41,255 nt of DNA from Flavobacteriaceae bacterium (GCA_029939235.1 JAOZTG010000009.1:1-41255); one strand, 5' to 3'; counted from the stretch's first letter, positions 24,138-33,025 are shown. Program-made: numbers and translations. Notes: generated from the sequence alone by a model not told the origin.

Positions 24138-26006
24138 TTAAATATCTTTTAATAGAGTTTTAAATTTTGCTTTTAGGTCAACCACTGAAAATGGTAAACC
24201 TTGCACCTTATTGTATTGTGAAAAATCGTATTGATTAAATTTACCTTTCAATATAAAAGATAACTGACCTTTATTTAACTCACAAACAATTATTTTTTTA
24301 TATTTAGAAAATACATCCGCTGTATTTTTTGGCATTGGATTTAAATAAGTAAAATGTACATGTCCAATACTTACACCTTCTTTATTTAACTCTCTTACTG
24401 CAGAGTGTAAACTACCATAAGTTCCTCCCCAACCAATTACCAGCAGATCACCTTCCTGATCAAATTCAGGTTTTAATGCTGGAATATGGTTTGCAACACG
24501 CCTTACTTTTTCTGCTCTTATATTTGTCATTTGCTCATGGTTTAATGGCTGTTGAGAAACATTTCCTGTTAACTCATCTTTTTCTAAACCACCTATTCTA
24601 TGTTCCAATCCAGGAGTCCCTGGAATTGCCCAATTTCGTGCTAACTTATCATTATCTCTATCAAATGGACCTGTCTCATCAGAATCACCAGTTATAATTC
24701 TTGGTGTAATATCAGGCATTTCATTGATGGATTTTATTTTCCAAGGCTCTGACCCATTTGCTATATAACCATCCGTTAATAAAATAACCGGAGTCATATG
24801 TTCCACTGCCAATCTTGATGCTTCAAAAGCATAATCAAAACAATTTGCAGGAGTGCTTGCTGCAATAACAATTACCGGACTTTCACCATTACGACCATAC
24901 ATAGCCTGTAATAAATCTGATTGTTCTGTTTTTGTTGGCATTCCTGTGGAAGGACCACCACGTTGAACGTTTACAATTACCATTGGTAACTCTGTCATCA
25001 TAGCCAAACCAATTGCTTCTCCTTTTAAAGCTAAACCTGGTCCCGACGTTGTAGTAATTGCAAGATCACCTGCAAATGCTGCTCCAATGGTTGAAGTAAC
25101 ACCTGCTATTTCATCTTCTGCCTGGAAAGCTTTTACGCCAAAATGCTTATGTTTTACCAACTCGTGTAAAATATCGGTTGCAGGAGTAATTGGATATGAT
25201 CCTAAATATAATTCCAAACCTGACTTTTCAGCTGCGGCTAAAAAACCCCAAGCTGTTGCAGTATTACCATTTACAATTCTATAAGTCCCTTTAGGCATTG
25301 TAGATGGAGCAATGGAATAAGAATTAGGAATCAATTCTAAAGTTTCTGAATAAAAATAACCAGCTTTAATTACTTTTGAATTTGCCTCAGCAATTAAAGG
25401 TTTGAATTTAAATTTCTTATTAAAGAAATCTAATGTATGGTTAATATCTCTGTTATACATCCAATAAACCATACCCAAAGCAAACATATTTTTACTTCGA
25501 ACAATACTTTTATTATCTAAGCCTAAATCTTTAAGAGACTCTCTTGTTAGAGTAGTCATTGCAACTTCAATAACACGATAATTGTCAAGACTTCCATCTT
25601 CCAACGGATTGCTTTCATATTCGGCTTTTTGCAAATTCTTTTTAGTAAAAGAATCTGTATCTACAATAATAGTATGCCCAGGTTTAACCGCTGCTAAATT
25701 GGTTTTTAGACCAGCTGGATTCATTGCTACCAAAAGGTCCAAATCATCACCTGGAGTGCTAATCTCAACACTTCCAATATTTACCTGAAATCCTGAAACT
25801 CCATACAAACTACCTTGTGGAGCTCTAATCTCTGAAGGATAATTTGGAAAAGTGGATACATCATTTCCAAACATTGCAGAGGTGTCTGTAAACTGTGTAC
25901 CGGTAAGTTGCATTCCGTCACCCGAATCACCTACAAACCGTATCACAACAGCATTAACTTGTTCTACCTTTTTTTTAGAAGTAGATTTTGTTTTATCTAG
26001 TGTCAT
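24138..26006 (-). CDS. korA: 2-oxoglutarate:ferredoxin oxidoreductase, fused gamma-alpha subunit
   Basis: The 622-residue protein fuses the gamma domain (about residues 20-200, with FVGDSGDGMQLTG and the NYPSEIRAPQGS segment) to the alpha domain (from about residue 245). The alpha domain carries GSYPITPATDILHEL and QAEDEIAGVTSTIGAAFAG, plus VQRGGPSTGMPTKTEQSDLL. This layout is typical of two-subunit KorAB enzymes. With KorB it would make succinyl-CoA and reduced ferredoxin in the TCA cycle without NADH. The first residues are Lys/Thr/Ser-rich. It is divergent from the ferredoxin gene across a 244-base gap, and the nuo operon lies downstream of korB. Confidence 0.94.
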   Translation of the reverse strand: MTLDKTKSTSKKKVEQVNAVVIRFVGDSGDGMQLTGTQFTDTSAMFGNDVSTFPNYPSEIRAPQGSLYGVSGFQVNIGSVEISTPGDDLDLLVAMNPAGLKTNLAAVKPGHTIIVDTDSFTKKNLQKAEYESNPLEDGSLDNYRVIEVAMTTLTRESLKDLGLDNKSIVRSKNMFALGMVYWMYNRDINHTLDFFNKKFKFKPLIAEANSKVIKAGYFYSETLELIPNSYSIAPSTMPKGTYRIVNGNTATAWGFLAAAEKSGLELYLGSYPITPATDILHELVKHKHFGVKAFQAEDEIAGVTSTIGAAFAGDLAITTTSGPGLALKGEAIGLAMMTELPMVIVNVQRGGPSTGMPTKTEQSDLLQAMYGRNGESPVIVIAASTPANCFDYAFEASRLAVEHMTPVILLTDGYIANGSEPWKIKSINEMPDITPRIITGDSDETGPFDRDNDKLARNWAIPGTPGLEHRIGGLEKDELTGNVSQQPLNHEQMTNIRAEKVRRVANHIPALKPEFDQEGDLLVIGWGGTYGSLHSAVRELNKEGVSIGHVHFTYLNPMPKNTADVFSKYKKIIVCELNKGQLSFILKGKFNQYDFSQYNKVQGLPFSVVDLKAKFKTLLKDI

Positions 26007-26066
26007 TTTAACTTTTTAAATTTTTGTAAAAATAGTCTTTTTCTAAGTTTTAGAAAAATTAGGTAC

Positions 26067-26074
26067 CAAAAATA
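26067..26074 (-). promoter_or_regulatory. Candidate -7 element of korAB
   Basis: On the minus strand TATTTTTG matches TAnnTTTG and would start transcription about 55 bases before korA. No clear TTG is seen at the -33 distance. It lies in the divergent korA-ferredoxin gap. Confidence 0.35.
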
Positions 26075-26211
26075 ATCCAGACTCATATACTAATGCATGA
26101 TATTTATCACTTTAATTGGTAGTGTAATTATTGTTACTTCATTTAGTACAAAAAATGCTATTTGGAATTATTCTAAATTTCAAAATATCAATTTATTACA
26201 ATAAATTTATT

Positions 26212-26219
26212 TAACTTTG
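26212..26219 (+). promoter_or_regulatory. Candidate -7 element of the ferredoxin gene
   Basis: TAACTTTG matches the Bacteroidota -7 element, placed so that transcription would start about 25 bases before the ferredoxin ATG. The -33 position has TTA-type sequence rather than TTG. Confidence 0.4.
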
Positions 26220-26250
26220 CTCTTTAATTAAAACTAAAAAAATAATAATT

Positions 26251-26604
26251 ATGGCTATTATAATTACCGACGAATGTATTAATTGCGACGCTTGTGTTGC
26301 AGAATGTCCAAACAACGCTATTTACGAACCAGATCAAGAATGGTCTTATTCTGACGAAACTGCTCTAAGCGGAACAATTACTTTACCTAGCAATGGTGAA
26401 GAAGTTGATGCTGGCGAAGAGAACGAAGCTTTAAGCGATGAGTTTTACTTTATTGTAACTGATAAATGTACTGAATGTAAAGGTTTCCATGATGAGCCAC
26501 AATGTGCATCCGTTTGTCCGGTTGACTGTTGTGTTCCTGATGAAAATCACGTAGAAACAGACGAGCAATTATTGGCTAAAAAAGTGTGGTTACACGGAGA
26601 GTAA
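26251..26604 (+). CDS. 2[4Fe-4S] ferredoxin with acidic insertion
   Basis: This 117-residue low-potential electron carrier is probably the shared acceptor for KorAB and NifJ and a donor to complex I. The first cluster motif is CINCDACVAECP (Cys9, 12, 15, 19). The second is the expanded type CTECKGFHDEPQCASVCP (Cys73, 76, 85, 89), followed by Cys93 and Cys94, as in Allochromatium-type (Alvin) ferredoxins. Between them lies a linker of about 50 residues rich in Asp and Glu (GEEVDAGEENEALSDE), longer than in classical 60-80-residue ferredoxins. It stands alone, with its own terminator and a probable promoter, between korAB and nifJ. Partner roles are inferred from position. Confidence 0.93.
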   Translation: MAIIITDECINCDACVAECPNNAIYEPDQEWSYSDETALSGTITLPSNGEEVDAGEENEALSDEFYFIVTDKCTECKGFHDEPQCASVCPVDCCVPDENHVETDEQLLAKKVWLHGE

Positions 26605-26627
26605 TTCCAAATCAAAGATTAAACTTA

Positions 26628-26661
26628 AAACTGCTTCAATTCAATTTGAAGCAGTTTTTTT
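26628..26661 (+). terminator. Terminator of the ferredoxin gene
   Basis: A 12-bp perfect inverted repeat, AAACTGCTTCAA (26628-26639) with TTGAAGCAGTTT (26646-26657), is followed by a T run. It starts 23 bases after the stop codon. Confidence 0.88.
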
Positions 26662-26755
26662 ATTTCTTTATGCAACACAAGGTACACAAATGATGTATTT
26701 TTCATACTTTTGCCAAATTCTTCAGTCATACTGATTTATATCATTATTTAAGCAA

Positions 26756-26763
26756 TATATTTG
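26756..26763 (+). promoter_or_regulatory. Candidate -7 element of nifJ
   Basis: TATATTTG matches TAnnTTTG in the 205-base gap between the ferredoxin terminator and nifJ and would leave a leader of about 97 bases. A CTG stands 22 bases upstream in place of TTG. A second match, TACTTTTG at 26705-26712, also lacks a clear -33 partner. The rest of the gap shows no other structure. Confidence 0.3.
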
Positions 26764-26866
26764 AAGTACTTTTACGCGCTCAAAAATACAAGTCATATTT
26801 TATGATTATTTTTGAACATTAAAAATGTCTTTATTCAAAAAATCAAGTTAAATAAAAAATAACAAA

Positions 26867-29800
26867 ATGGAAAAAAATTCTAAAAAACTTATCTGTGATG
26901 GAAACGAAGCGGTAGCGATCGTTGCACATAAGACAAATGAAGTTTGTGCTATTTATCCAATTACGCCTTCTTCTCCTATGGGAGAACATGCTGAGGAGTA
27001 TAGTTCAAAAAACATGACCAATATATATGGTGAAATCCCTAATGTTGTAGAAATGCAAAGTGAAGGAGGAGCTGCAGGAGCTGTTCACGGAAGTTTACAA
27101 GGTGGTGCTTTAACAACTACTTTTACTGCATCACAGGGTTTATTACTAATGATCCCTAATATGTATAAAATTGCTGGTGAGTTATTACCTACAGTTTTTC
27201 ATATAGCAGCAAGAACTATAGCTACGCATGCACTCTCTATTTTTGGTGATCATTCTGATGTAATGGCAACTCGTCAAACTGGTTTTGCTATGTTATTTGG
27301 AGGTTCCGTACAGGAAGCACATGATTTTGCCTTGATTGCACAAGTTGCAACTTTAAAATCAAGAATTCCTTTTTTGAATATTTTTGATGGATTCCGTACA
27401 TCGCATGAAATTCAAAAAATTGATGGCATATCAGATGAAACTATCCAAGCCATGATGCCTTTTGATAAAGTGATGGAACATAGAGAACGCGCTTTAAATC
27501 CAAAGAACCCGGTAATTAGAGGAACAGCACAAAATCCTGATTTGTTTTTCCAGGCTCGTGAAGCTGCTAACTTATATTTTGACCAAACTCCTGCCATTGT
27601 ACAGGAAACAATGGATGAGTTTTACGAACACACAGGTCGTAAATATTCACTTTTCTATTATATAGGACACCCAGAAGCAGAAAAAGTTATTGTATTAATG
27701 GGATCAGGTCAAGGACCAGTTATTGAAACCATTGAGACAATGGTAGAACAAGGCGAAAAAGTTGGTGCATTGATCATTCGTTTGTATCGTCCGTTTGATA
27801 TGGATTACTTTATCGATAAAATTCCTGATACTGTAAAAAGTATCGCAGTAATGGACAGAACCAAAGAATCTGGAAGTGTTGGAGAGCCTGTTTATCTTGA
27901 CGTGGTTACAGCATTTGTAGAAAGTGGTAAAGAAATGCCAAAAATAGTTGGTGGTCGTTACGGACTTTCTTCAAAAGAGTTTACTCCGGCAATGGTAAAA
28001 GCAATTTATGATAACCTGGATAAAGAGACTCCAAAAAATCACTTTACAGTAGGTATCAATGATGATATTACTAAAACAAATATTGAAATTGGAGATATAT
28101 TCCAAACCAAAAAATCTACTTTTAACAGTTTGTTCTATGGTTTAGGATCTGATGGTACAGTAAGTGCTAATAAAAACTCCATTAAAATTATTGGAGATAC
28201 AACAGAAGGTTATGCTCAAGGGTATTTTGTTTATGACTCAAATAAAGCAGGTTCACAAACTATTTCACATTTACGTTTTGGACCTGATCCGATATACTCT
28301 ACTTATTTAATAAACACTGCTGATTTTATAGCTTGTCACCAATATAACTATATCGAAAGATATGACATGCTTAAAAAAGTGAGAAAAGGAGGAACTTTCC
28401 TACTTAATTCACCTTTTTCAAAAGATGAGATCTGGGAGCAATTACCACAGAAAACACAAGAGCAGATCATTGATAAAGAAGTTAACTTTTATGTAATAGA
28501 TGCAACGAAAGTTGCCCACGAAGCAAAATTAGGACGTAGAACCAATACGATTCTACAAACTTGTTTCTTTGCAATTTCAGGTATTCTACCAAAAGATGAT
28601 GCGATCAAACGTATTAAAGATGCGATTGTAAAATCATACTCTCATAAAGGAGATGCTGTTATTCAGATGAACTTTAATGGTGTTGATAAAGCAATAGAAA
28701 ATTTATTTAAAGTTGATTATCCAAAACAGACAACAAGTACAAAAGAAATGTTAAGTTTTGTTACAGATGATGCTACAGATTATGTTAAAGAAGTATTGGC
28801 ACTGAGCATGGCTGGTAGAGGTGATGAATTACCTGTTGGTGTATTCTTACCTGATGGTACTTTCCCAACAGGAACAACACAATACCAAAAACGTGATATC
28901 GCAAGCTTTATACCTACATGGGATGATAATGAACTTTGTACACAATGTAATAAGTGTGTATTAGTTTGTCCTCATGCTGCTATTAGAAGTAAAGTAGTAT
29001 CTAATGATATAGTAAAGGATTTCCCTTCAACTCTAACAAGTGTTGCAGCGAAAGGTCGTCCATTTGATAAGAATACTGAAAGTTATATTTTACAGGTTTC
29101 TCCTTATGACTGTACCGGTTGTAATCTTTGTGTAGCAGTTTGTCCTGCAATTAGCAAAGAAAAAGAAAACTTTAAAGCAATTAACCTTCATGATAAAGAT
29201 GATTTTGCAGCTAAAGAAGCATTGAACTGGGATCACTTTATTAAGTTACCGGATTATGACCGTACCAAATTGGCACTTAACAATGTAAAAGGTTCTCAAT
29301 TCTTACAACCTTTATTTGAGTTCTCTGGTGCATGTCCTGGTTGTGGAGAAACACCATATATTAAGTTATTAACTCAGTTATGGGGAGATAACATGCTAAT
29401 TGCAAATGCAACGGGATGTTCATCTATCTATGGAGGAAATATGCCTACCACACCATATACTAAAAATGCAGATGGAAGAGGTCCAGCCTGGGCTAACTCC
29501 TTATTTGAAGATAATGCAGAATTTGGTTTAGGTATCAAACTGGCTTTAAATTCAAAACAATCAAGAGCGCAGAAGTTGCTTAAAGCAATGGAAAGTGAAA
29601 TTGGTACTGAATTGGTTGATGCTATTTTAAATAACGAAGAACTTGACGAAGCAACAAAAACTGTGCAGTTTGAAAATCTGAATAAATTAAATGCAATACT
29701 TGATAAGTCAGATAATAAAAATGCAAAAGAGTTATTAGAATTATCTGATAATCTTGGAAGAAAGCACATGTGGATCGTTGGTGGTGACGGATGGGCTTAT

Positions 29801-30397
29801 GATATTGGATATGGTGGATTAGATCATATTCTTTCATCTGGTGAGAATATCAATATTTTGGTATTGGATACTGAGGTTTATTCTAACACCGGTGGACAAG
29901 CTTCAAAAGCAACTCCAATTGGTGCCAGTGCCAAGTTTGCTATAGGTGGTAAGAAAGTAGGCAAGAAAGACCTTGCATTACAAGCTGTTTCTTACGGAAA
30001 TGTATATGTTGCTCAGGTAGCATCAGGAGCGAAAGATGCTCAAACATTAAAAGCCCTTAAAGAAGCTGATGCTTATGATGGTCCTTCATTAATTATTGCT
30101 TATTCACATTGTATTGAACATGGATATGATATGGGAGCAGGTGCCGAGCATCAGGAAATAGCTGTTGAAACAGGTTACTGGCCTTTATTCCGTTTTAATC
30201 CTGATAATGCAAAAGGAAAGAAGTTTAAAATTGATTCAAAGGCACCTCAGGGAAGTGTTGAAGATTTCATGTATAAAGAAGCACGTTTTGTTCGTGTTAA
30301 AAAAATGGATGAAAAATTTGCAGCCCAGTTGTTGACGAAAGCGCAAGAAGGTATTGATGACAAATGGGAACGTTTACAAATTTTTAATAGTTTGTAA
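26867..30397 (+). CDS. nifJ: Pyruvate:ferredoxin (flavodoxin) oxidoreductase
   Basis: The 1176-residue single-chain PFOR converts pyruvate and CoA to acetyl-CoA and CO2, reducing ferredoxin. Domains in order are the pyrimidine-binding domain (CAIYPITPSSPMGE near the start), the CoA-binding and gamma-like domains in the middle, and a ferredoxin domain with CTQCNKCVLVCP (from Cys691) and CTGCNLCVAVCP. A thiamine-diphosphate domain with GACPGCGETPYIK (about residue 820) and NATGCSSIYGGNMPTTPYT follows. Length and motifs are normal for the family. Placed beside a ferredoxin, korAB and a complex I lacking its NADH module, it supports a ferredoxin-centred central metabolism. The oxygen tolerance of the enzyme cannot be judged. 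Confidence 0.97.
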   Translation: MEKNSKKLICDGNEAVAIVAHKTNEVCAIYPITPSSPMGEHAEEYSSKNMTNIYGEIPNVVEMQSEGGAAGAVHGSLQGGALTTTFTASQGLLLMIPNMYKIAGELLPTVFHIAARTIATHALSIFGDHSDVMATRQTGFAMLFGGSVQEAHDFALIAQVATLKSRIPFLNIFDGFRTSHEIQKIDGISDETIQAMMPFDKVMEHRERALNPKNPVIRGTAQNPDLFFQAREAANLYFDQTPAIVQETMDEFYEHTGRKYSLFYYIGHPEAEKVIVLMGSGQGPVIETIETMVEQGEKVGALIIRLYRPFDMDYFIDKIPDTVKSIAVMDRTKESGSVGEPVYLDVVTAFVESGKEMPKIVGGRYGLSSKEFTPAMVKAIYDNLDKETPKNHFTVGINDDITKTNIEIGDIFQTKKSTFNSLFYGLGSDGTVSANKNSIKIIGDTTEGYAQGYFVYDSNKAGSQTISHLRFGPDPIYSTYLINTADFIACHQYNYIERYDMLKKVRKGGTFLLNSPFSKDEIWEQLPQKTQEQIIDKEVNFYVIDATKVAHEAKLGRRTNTILQTCFFAISGILPKDDAIKRIKDAIVKSYSHKGDAVIQMNFNGVDKAIENLFKVDYPKQTTSTKEMLSFVTDDATDYVKEVLALSMAGRGDELPVGVFLPDGTFPTGTTQYQKRDIASFIPTWDDNELCTQCNKCVLVCPHAAIRSKVVSNDIVKDFPSTLTSVAAKGRPFDKNTESYILQVSPYDCTGCNLCVAVCPAISKEKENFKAINLHDKDDFAAKEALNWDHFIKLPDYDRTKLALNNVKGSQFLQPLFEFSGACPGCGETPYIKLLTQLWGDNMLIANATGCSSIYGGNMPTTPYTKNADGRGPAWANSLFEDNAEFGLGIKLALNSKQSRAQKLLKAMESEIGTELVDAILNNEELDEATKTVQFENLNKLNAILDKSDNKNAKELLELSDNLGRKHMWIVGGDGWAYDIGYGGLDHILSSGENINILVLDTEVYSNTGGQASKATPIGASAKFAIGGKKVGKKDLALQAVSYGNVYVAQVASGAKDAQTLKALKEADAYDGPSLIIAYSHCIEHGYDMGAGAEHQEIAVETGYWPLFRFNPDNAKGKKFKIDSKAPQGSVEDFMYKEARFVRVKKMDEKFAAQLLTKAQEGIDDKWERLQIFNSL

Positions 30398-30417
30398 TCA
30401 AATACTATTCACAATAA

Positions 30418-30449
30418 AAAAAGGCTATTTTACAATAGCCTTTTTTTTT
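30418..30449 (+). terminator. Terminator of nifJ
   Basis: A 12-bp perfect inverted repeat, AAAAAGGCTATT (30418-30429) with AATAGCCTTTTT (30434-30445), encloses a 4-base loop and runs into nine T residues. It lies 20 bases after the nifJ stop. Confidence 0.9.
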
Positions 30450-30472
30450 ATTTTTTATTAATCCCTTTTAGC

Positions 30473-30850
30473 ATGAAAGAAAAATCTAAAAACCATTTTG
30501 AAAAAGCAAAAGAACACCTAAATACAGCCAATGGTGAACTCTTTAAGCCGAAAGAAGATGTGGTTTCTTATCTGGTTTGTAAAAGCTCACAGCATGCTAT
30601 TGAAAATTACTTAAAAGGCTATTTATCTCAACGTGGATTTGAAACGCATGAGAATGAAACAATGGAAGGCCTGCTTAACAGATGTAAATCACTGGATCCA
30701 AATTTTAATAAAGTTGATTTAAAAACTGTTGAGTGCAGAGCTCATATAATTGATTCAAAGTATTGTCAGTCTGTAAAAAAAGTTACTTCTTGCTATGAAG
30801 CTGCTGATAGCTTAGACACTTTCTTAAGAAAAATGAAATTGGTGGTCTAA
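30473..30850 (+). CDS. HEPN-like small helical protein
   Basis: The 125-residue protein appears all-helical and resembles the HEPN fold: an N-terminal helix with FEKAKEHLNTANG, then SSQHAIENYLKGYLSQRG, the usual HEPN pattern of an Ala/Glu/Lys-rich helix ending at Gly before a His-containing loop, then MEGLLNRCKSL. An R-x4-H string (RGFETH) occurs in the mid-protein loop, not in the C-terminal helix where catalytic HEPN RNases carry RxxxxH, so nuclease activity is not supported. No nucleotidyltransferase partner is adjacent. It begins 24 bases after the nifJ terminator and is convergent with the nucleoid protein gene, 10 bases apart. Function unknown. Confidence 0.75.
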   Translation: MKEKSKNHFEKAKEHLNTANGELFKPKEDVVSYLVCKSSQHAIENYLKGYLSQRGFETHENETMEGLLNRCKSLDPNFNKVDLKTVECRAHIIDSKYCQSVKKVTSCYEAADSLDTFLRKMKLVV

Positions 30851-30860
30851 ACTAAATTTG

Positions 30861-31922
30861 TTACGAAGTTTCTTCATTAAAATAGACTTTGTAATATTTC
30901 ATTTTCTTCTCTTCATCAAAGCCTAATTCTAGATATTCTGAAGAAGCATCCGGTGCATCAACATCCAGTTTGATTTGAATATTTGTATCGAGCTTTATTT
31001 CGGTTTTCATCTTCTGTTTTTGTTTTTTCACAACAACATCCGAAACATGGAACTGATTCCTCACTAACACATCATTATCGCTTTCATATACTTTTTTATA
31101 CTCATCAAACAATCCTTTTTGTTCTTCCATTTCAAAAACCTCATCTTTGAAATCATGGATATTTACGGTATCATTTTCCTTTAAAAAATCAATTGTTTTT
31201 GCTAAAAAATGGCTGTGTTCCTGTGTACTGTAATCATTCTTTAAAACCTCATTCGAAAAATCCTTACACATCTCCATATAAGTTTGTGTATGGTTATTCT
31301 TATCATCTGCATATTTGATACCTAAAAAATTCTTCACCCAGTATTGAGCATCATAATTATTGTTATCAACACTTAAAACCACATAACCTTCATCATCGGT
31401 ATAATTGACAATCAAACAACCTTTGTCTATTTTCTTTGTACTGATTCCTTTTTGCACCATCACATCAATGCTTTCATCATCTACAAATGTTTGGAAAAAA
31501 TCAATTTTATTTTCAATCTTAAAAATTCCAATTGCATTGGTATTCACTTCATTAAATTCAATATCTTCAAAAATAGCAATAATAACATCCCCTGTTTTTA
31601 TTTGGGCCGAATTAGATTGCTCATATAAATGTTTAACGATATTTTTTGATACCTCAACAAAGGCTTCTTCATCCTGAAAAACAGTTTTACTGTAATTATA
31701 GACCTCATTCATATTCACATCTGCATGGTGATGAAAACGAAAACTTTCGGTAAGATTACTAAATGGTTTTAATAAAAAAGGTACCATTAATTTATAACTG
31801 TCTTCATCAAAAACTACAGGTTTTTCAGAAAATAAATTACGGGTATCATTGAATTTGTTACCAATTTTATGGATGATTAATTTAGGCAGATTTGCTTTAT
31901 TTCTTTTGATCATTACAGTCAT
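30861..31922 (-). CDS. Nucleoid-associated protein, NA37/YejK family
   Basis: The 353-residue protein resembles the NA37 nucleoid-associated family (E. coli YejK). It has KTGDVIIAIFEDIEF and NAIGIFKIENK in the middle, then IDKGCLIVNYTDDEG and VLSVDNNNYDAQYWVKNFLG, which are typical of Bacteroidota members. Proteins of this family bind DNA in the nucleoid, but their role is poorly known. A basic run of Lys and Gln (VVKKQKQKMKTEIK) lies near residue 300. The ATG at 31922 is used; an ATG three codons later is equally plausible. It has no obvious operon partner. Confidence 0.8.
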   Translation of the reverse strand: MTVMIKRNKANLPKLIIHKIGNKFNDTRNLFSEKPVVFDEDSYKLMVPFLLKPFSNLTESFRFHHHADVNMNEVYNYSKTVFQDEEAFVEVSKNIVKHLYEQSNSAQIKTGDVIIAIFEDIEFNEVNTNAIGIFKIENKIDFFQTFVDDESIDVMVQKGISTKKIDKGCLIVNYTDDEGYVVLSVDNNNYDAQYWVKNFLGIKYADDKNNHTQTYMEMCKDFSNEVLKNDYSTQEHSHFLAKTIDFLKENDTVNIHDFKDEVFEMEEQKGLFDEYKKVYESDNDVLVRNQFHVSDVVVKKQKQKMKTEIKLDTNIQIKLDVDAPDASSEYLELGFDEEKKMKYYKVYFNEETS

Positions 31923-32072
31923 ATTTTTTGCGTCTGCAATAATACAAAATCACCTGCAGTGTTAATAAAGAAAGAGTATATTTATTACAAAAATATCAGT
32001 CTCCACTTTTCAGATATAATCCGAATAAACATCTCTGTCCATTTCCTTAGAAATGCTTATTATTATATCTAT

Positions 32073-32102
32073 TTGTTAGTTAGTAAATTATACTTATTTT
32101 TG
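32073..32102 (+). promoter_or_regulatory. Bacteroidota-type promoter of the small secreted protein gene
   Basis: TTG (32073-32075), a 19-base spacer and TATTTTTG (32095-32102) form a complete TTG / TAnnTTTG promoter. Transcription would begin about 25 bases before the ATG at 32134. Confidence 0.65.
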
Positions 32103-32133
32103 CTGAAATAAACCAAGATCAACAAAACTATTT

Positions 32134-32541
32134 ATGATGAAAAATTTAGTATTTCTCCTATTATTATTTTCAGGAATCACTTCAGCCCAAACTATTATTT
32201 TTGATGCTTCGAATAAATGGGTACTCCCGATTGGCAGGAATAGTGAATCAGTTAAAACTCTTAAATCTCCACTTAGAGTTGAATTGAAAAATAATCAACT
32301 AAAACTTTATTACCCTGAGAATAATAAGTTTTATTATAATGATGATGTAACACCAATAAAGAAAGTTATTGAGCTTAATGAAGGTGGGCGAACTTATTTT
32401 TTACTGGAATTTGATCATAATGGTATGACTTTTTATTTTAGAATTACAAAAGATAACGACCCCAATTACGGCATTGTTTATGGTATAGAAATCCCTGAAA
32501 TTGAAAATGGTCAGATCATTTCGTATGATACATTCTATTGA
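32134..32541 (+). CDS. Small secreted or periplasmic protein of unknown function
   Basis: The 135-residue protein has a clear Sec signal peptide (MMKNLVFLLLLFSGITSAQ), cleaved probably after Ala-Gln or Ser-Ala at about residue 18. The mature part is rich in alternating hydrophobic and polar residues (LRVELKNNQLKLYYPENN, TYFLLEFDHNGMTFYFRI), suggesting a beta-rich fold. No cysteine or lipobox is seen. The family is not recognised. It is convergent with the RES toxin gene, with 19 bases between their stop codons, and has its own strong promoter. Confidence 0.8.
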   Translation: MMKNLVFLLLLFSGITSAQTIIFDASNKWVLPIGRNSESVKTLKSPLRVELKNNQLKLYYPENNKFYYNDDVTPIKKVIELNEGGRTYFLLEFDHNGMTFYFRITKDNDPNYGIVYGIEIPEIENGQIISYDTFY

Positions 32542-32560
32542 TCGGAGCTATGATTGTCTG

Positions 32561-33025
32561 CTATGCATAATCAAATAACCTTCTGTCAAAAGGAAATTCA
32601 AAGGTCTTTGCTATTTTAATCTTTTTAAAATCTAAATGATATGGGTTTATCAAGTAATTAAAATCTCCTTTTACAACTGCTGACGGAACCTTTAAAATGC
32701 AATATTTATTTTTAGAAATAAATAAATCACCAATGGTTTGTGTCTTATAATTATGTGGGAATTCATTCCAATCATCATACAAAACTCTCAAATCTAAATT
32801 TTGAATACGAATTGATCTAGGAATATCTATTTCTATCATCATAAAATCCTTTGGCAAAGTTGCTAAACTCATATGCACAGAAACCTCGGCCATCGCCAGA
32901 GCCCTGCTATCTGCACAATAAATTATCTCAGTACCTCTTGAATTCCATCTATTTCCAGATTTAGATGCTCCAACTCCCGATAACTTATTCGCATACTTTT
33001 TTCGAGAAAGTCTGTAAATCTGCAT
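32561..33025 (-). CDS. RES-domain toxin
   Basis: The 154-residue protein has a RES domain, named for conserved Arg, Glu and Ser. Here these are Arg5 or Arg26 in the RWNSRG segment, Glu47 in LAMAEV and Ser115 in LKVPSAVV. Characterised RES toxins (MbcT, ParT and relatives) degrade or use NAD+, causing NAD depletion or ADP-ribosylation. It lies 3 bases downstream of an Xre antitoxin with an antitoxin/toxin binding domain, the standard type II arrangement. All key residues appear present, so the toxin is probably active. Confidence 0.92.
   Translation of the reverse strand: MQIYRLSRKKYANKLSGVGASKSGNRWNSRGTEIIYCADSRALAMAEVSVHMSLATLPKDFMMIEIDIPRSIRIQNLDLRVLYDDWNEFPHNYKTQTIGDLFISKNKYCILKVPSAVVKGDFNYLINPYHLDFKKIKIAKTFEFPFDRRLFDYA

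Noticed and set aside
29428-29769. 113-codon minus-strand frame inside nifJ
   Set aside because: It is antisense to the intact thiamine-diphosphate domain of nifJ; Ser/Phe/Leu-rich shadow translation.
30640-30660. RxxxxH string in the HEPN-like protein as an RNase active site
   Set aside because: It lies in the central loop rather than the C-terminal helix where catalytic HEPN enzymes carry it, so toxin activity is not supported.
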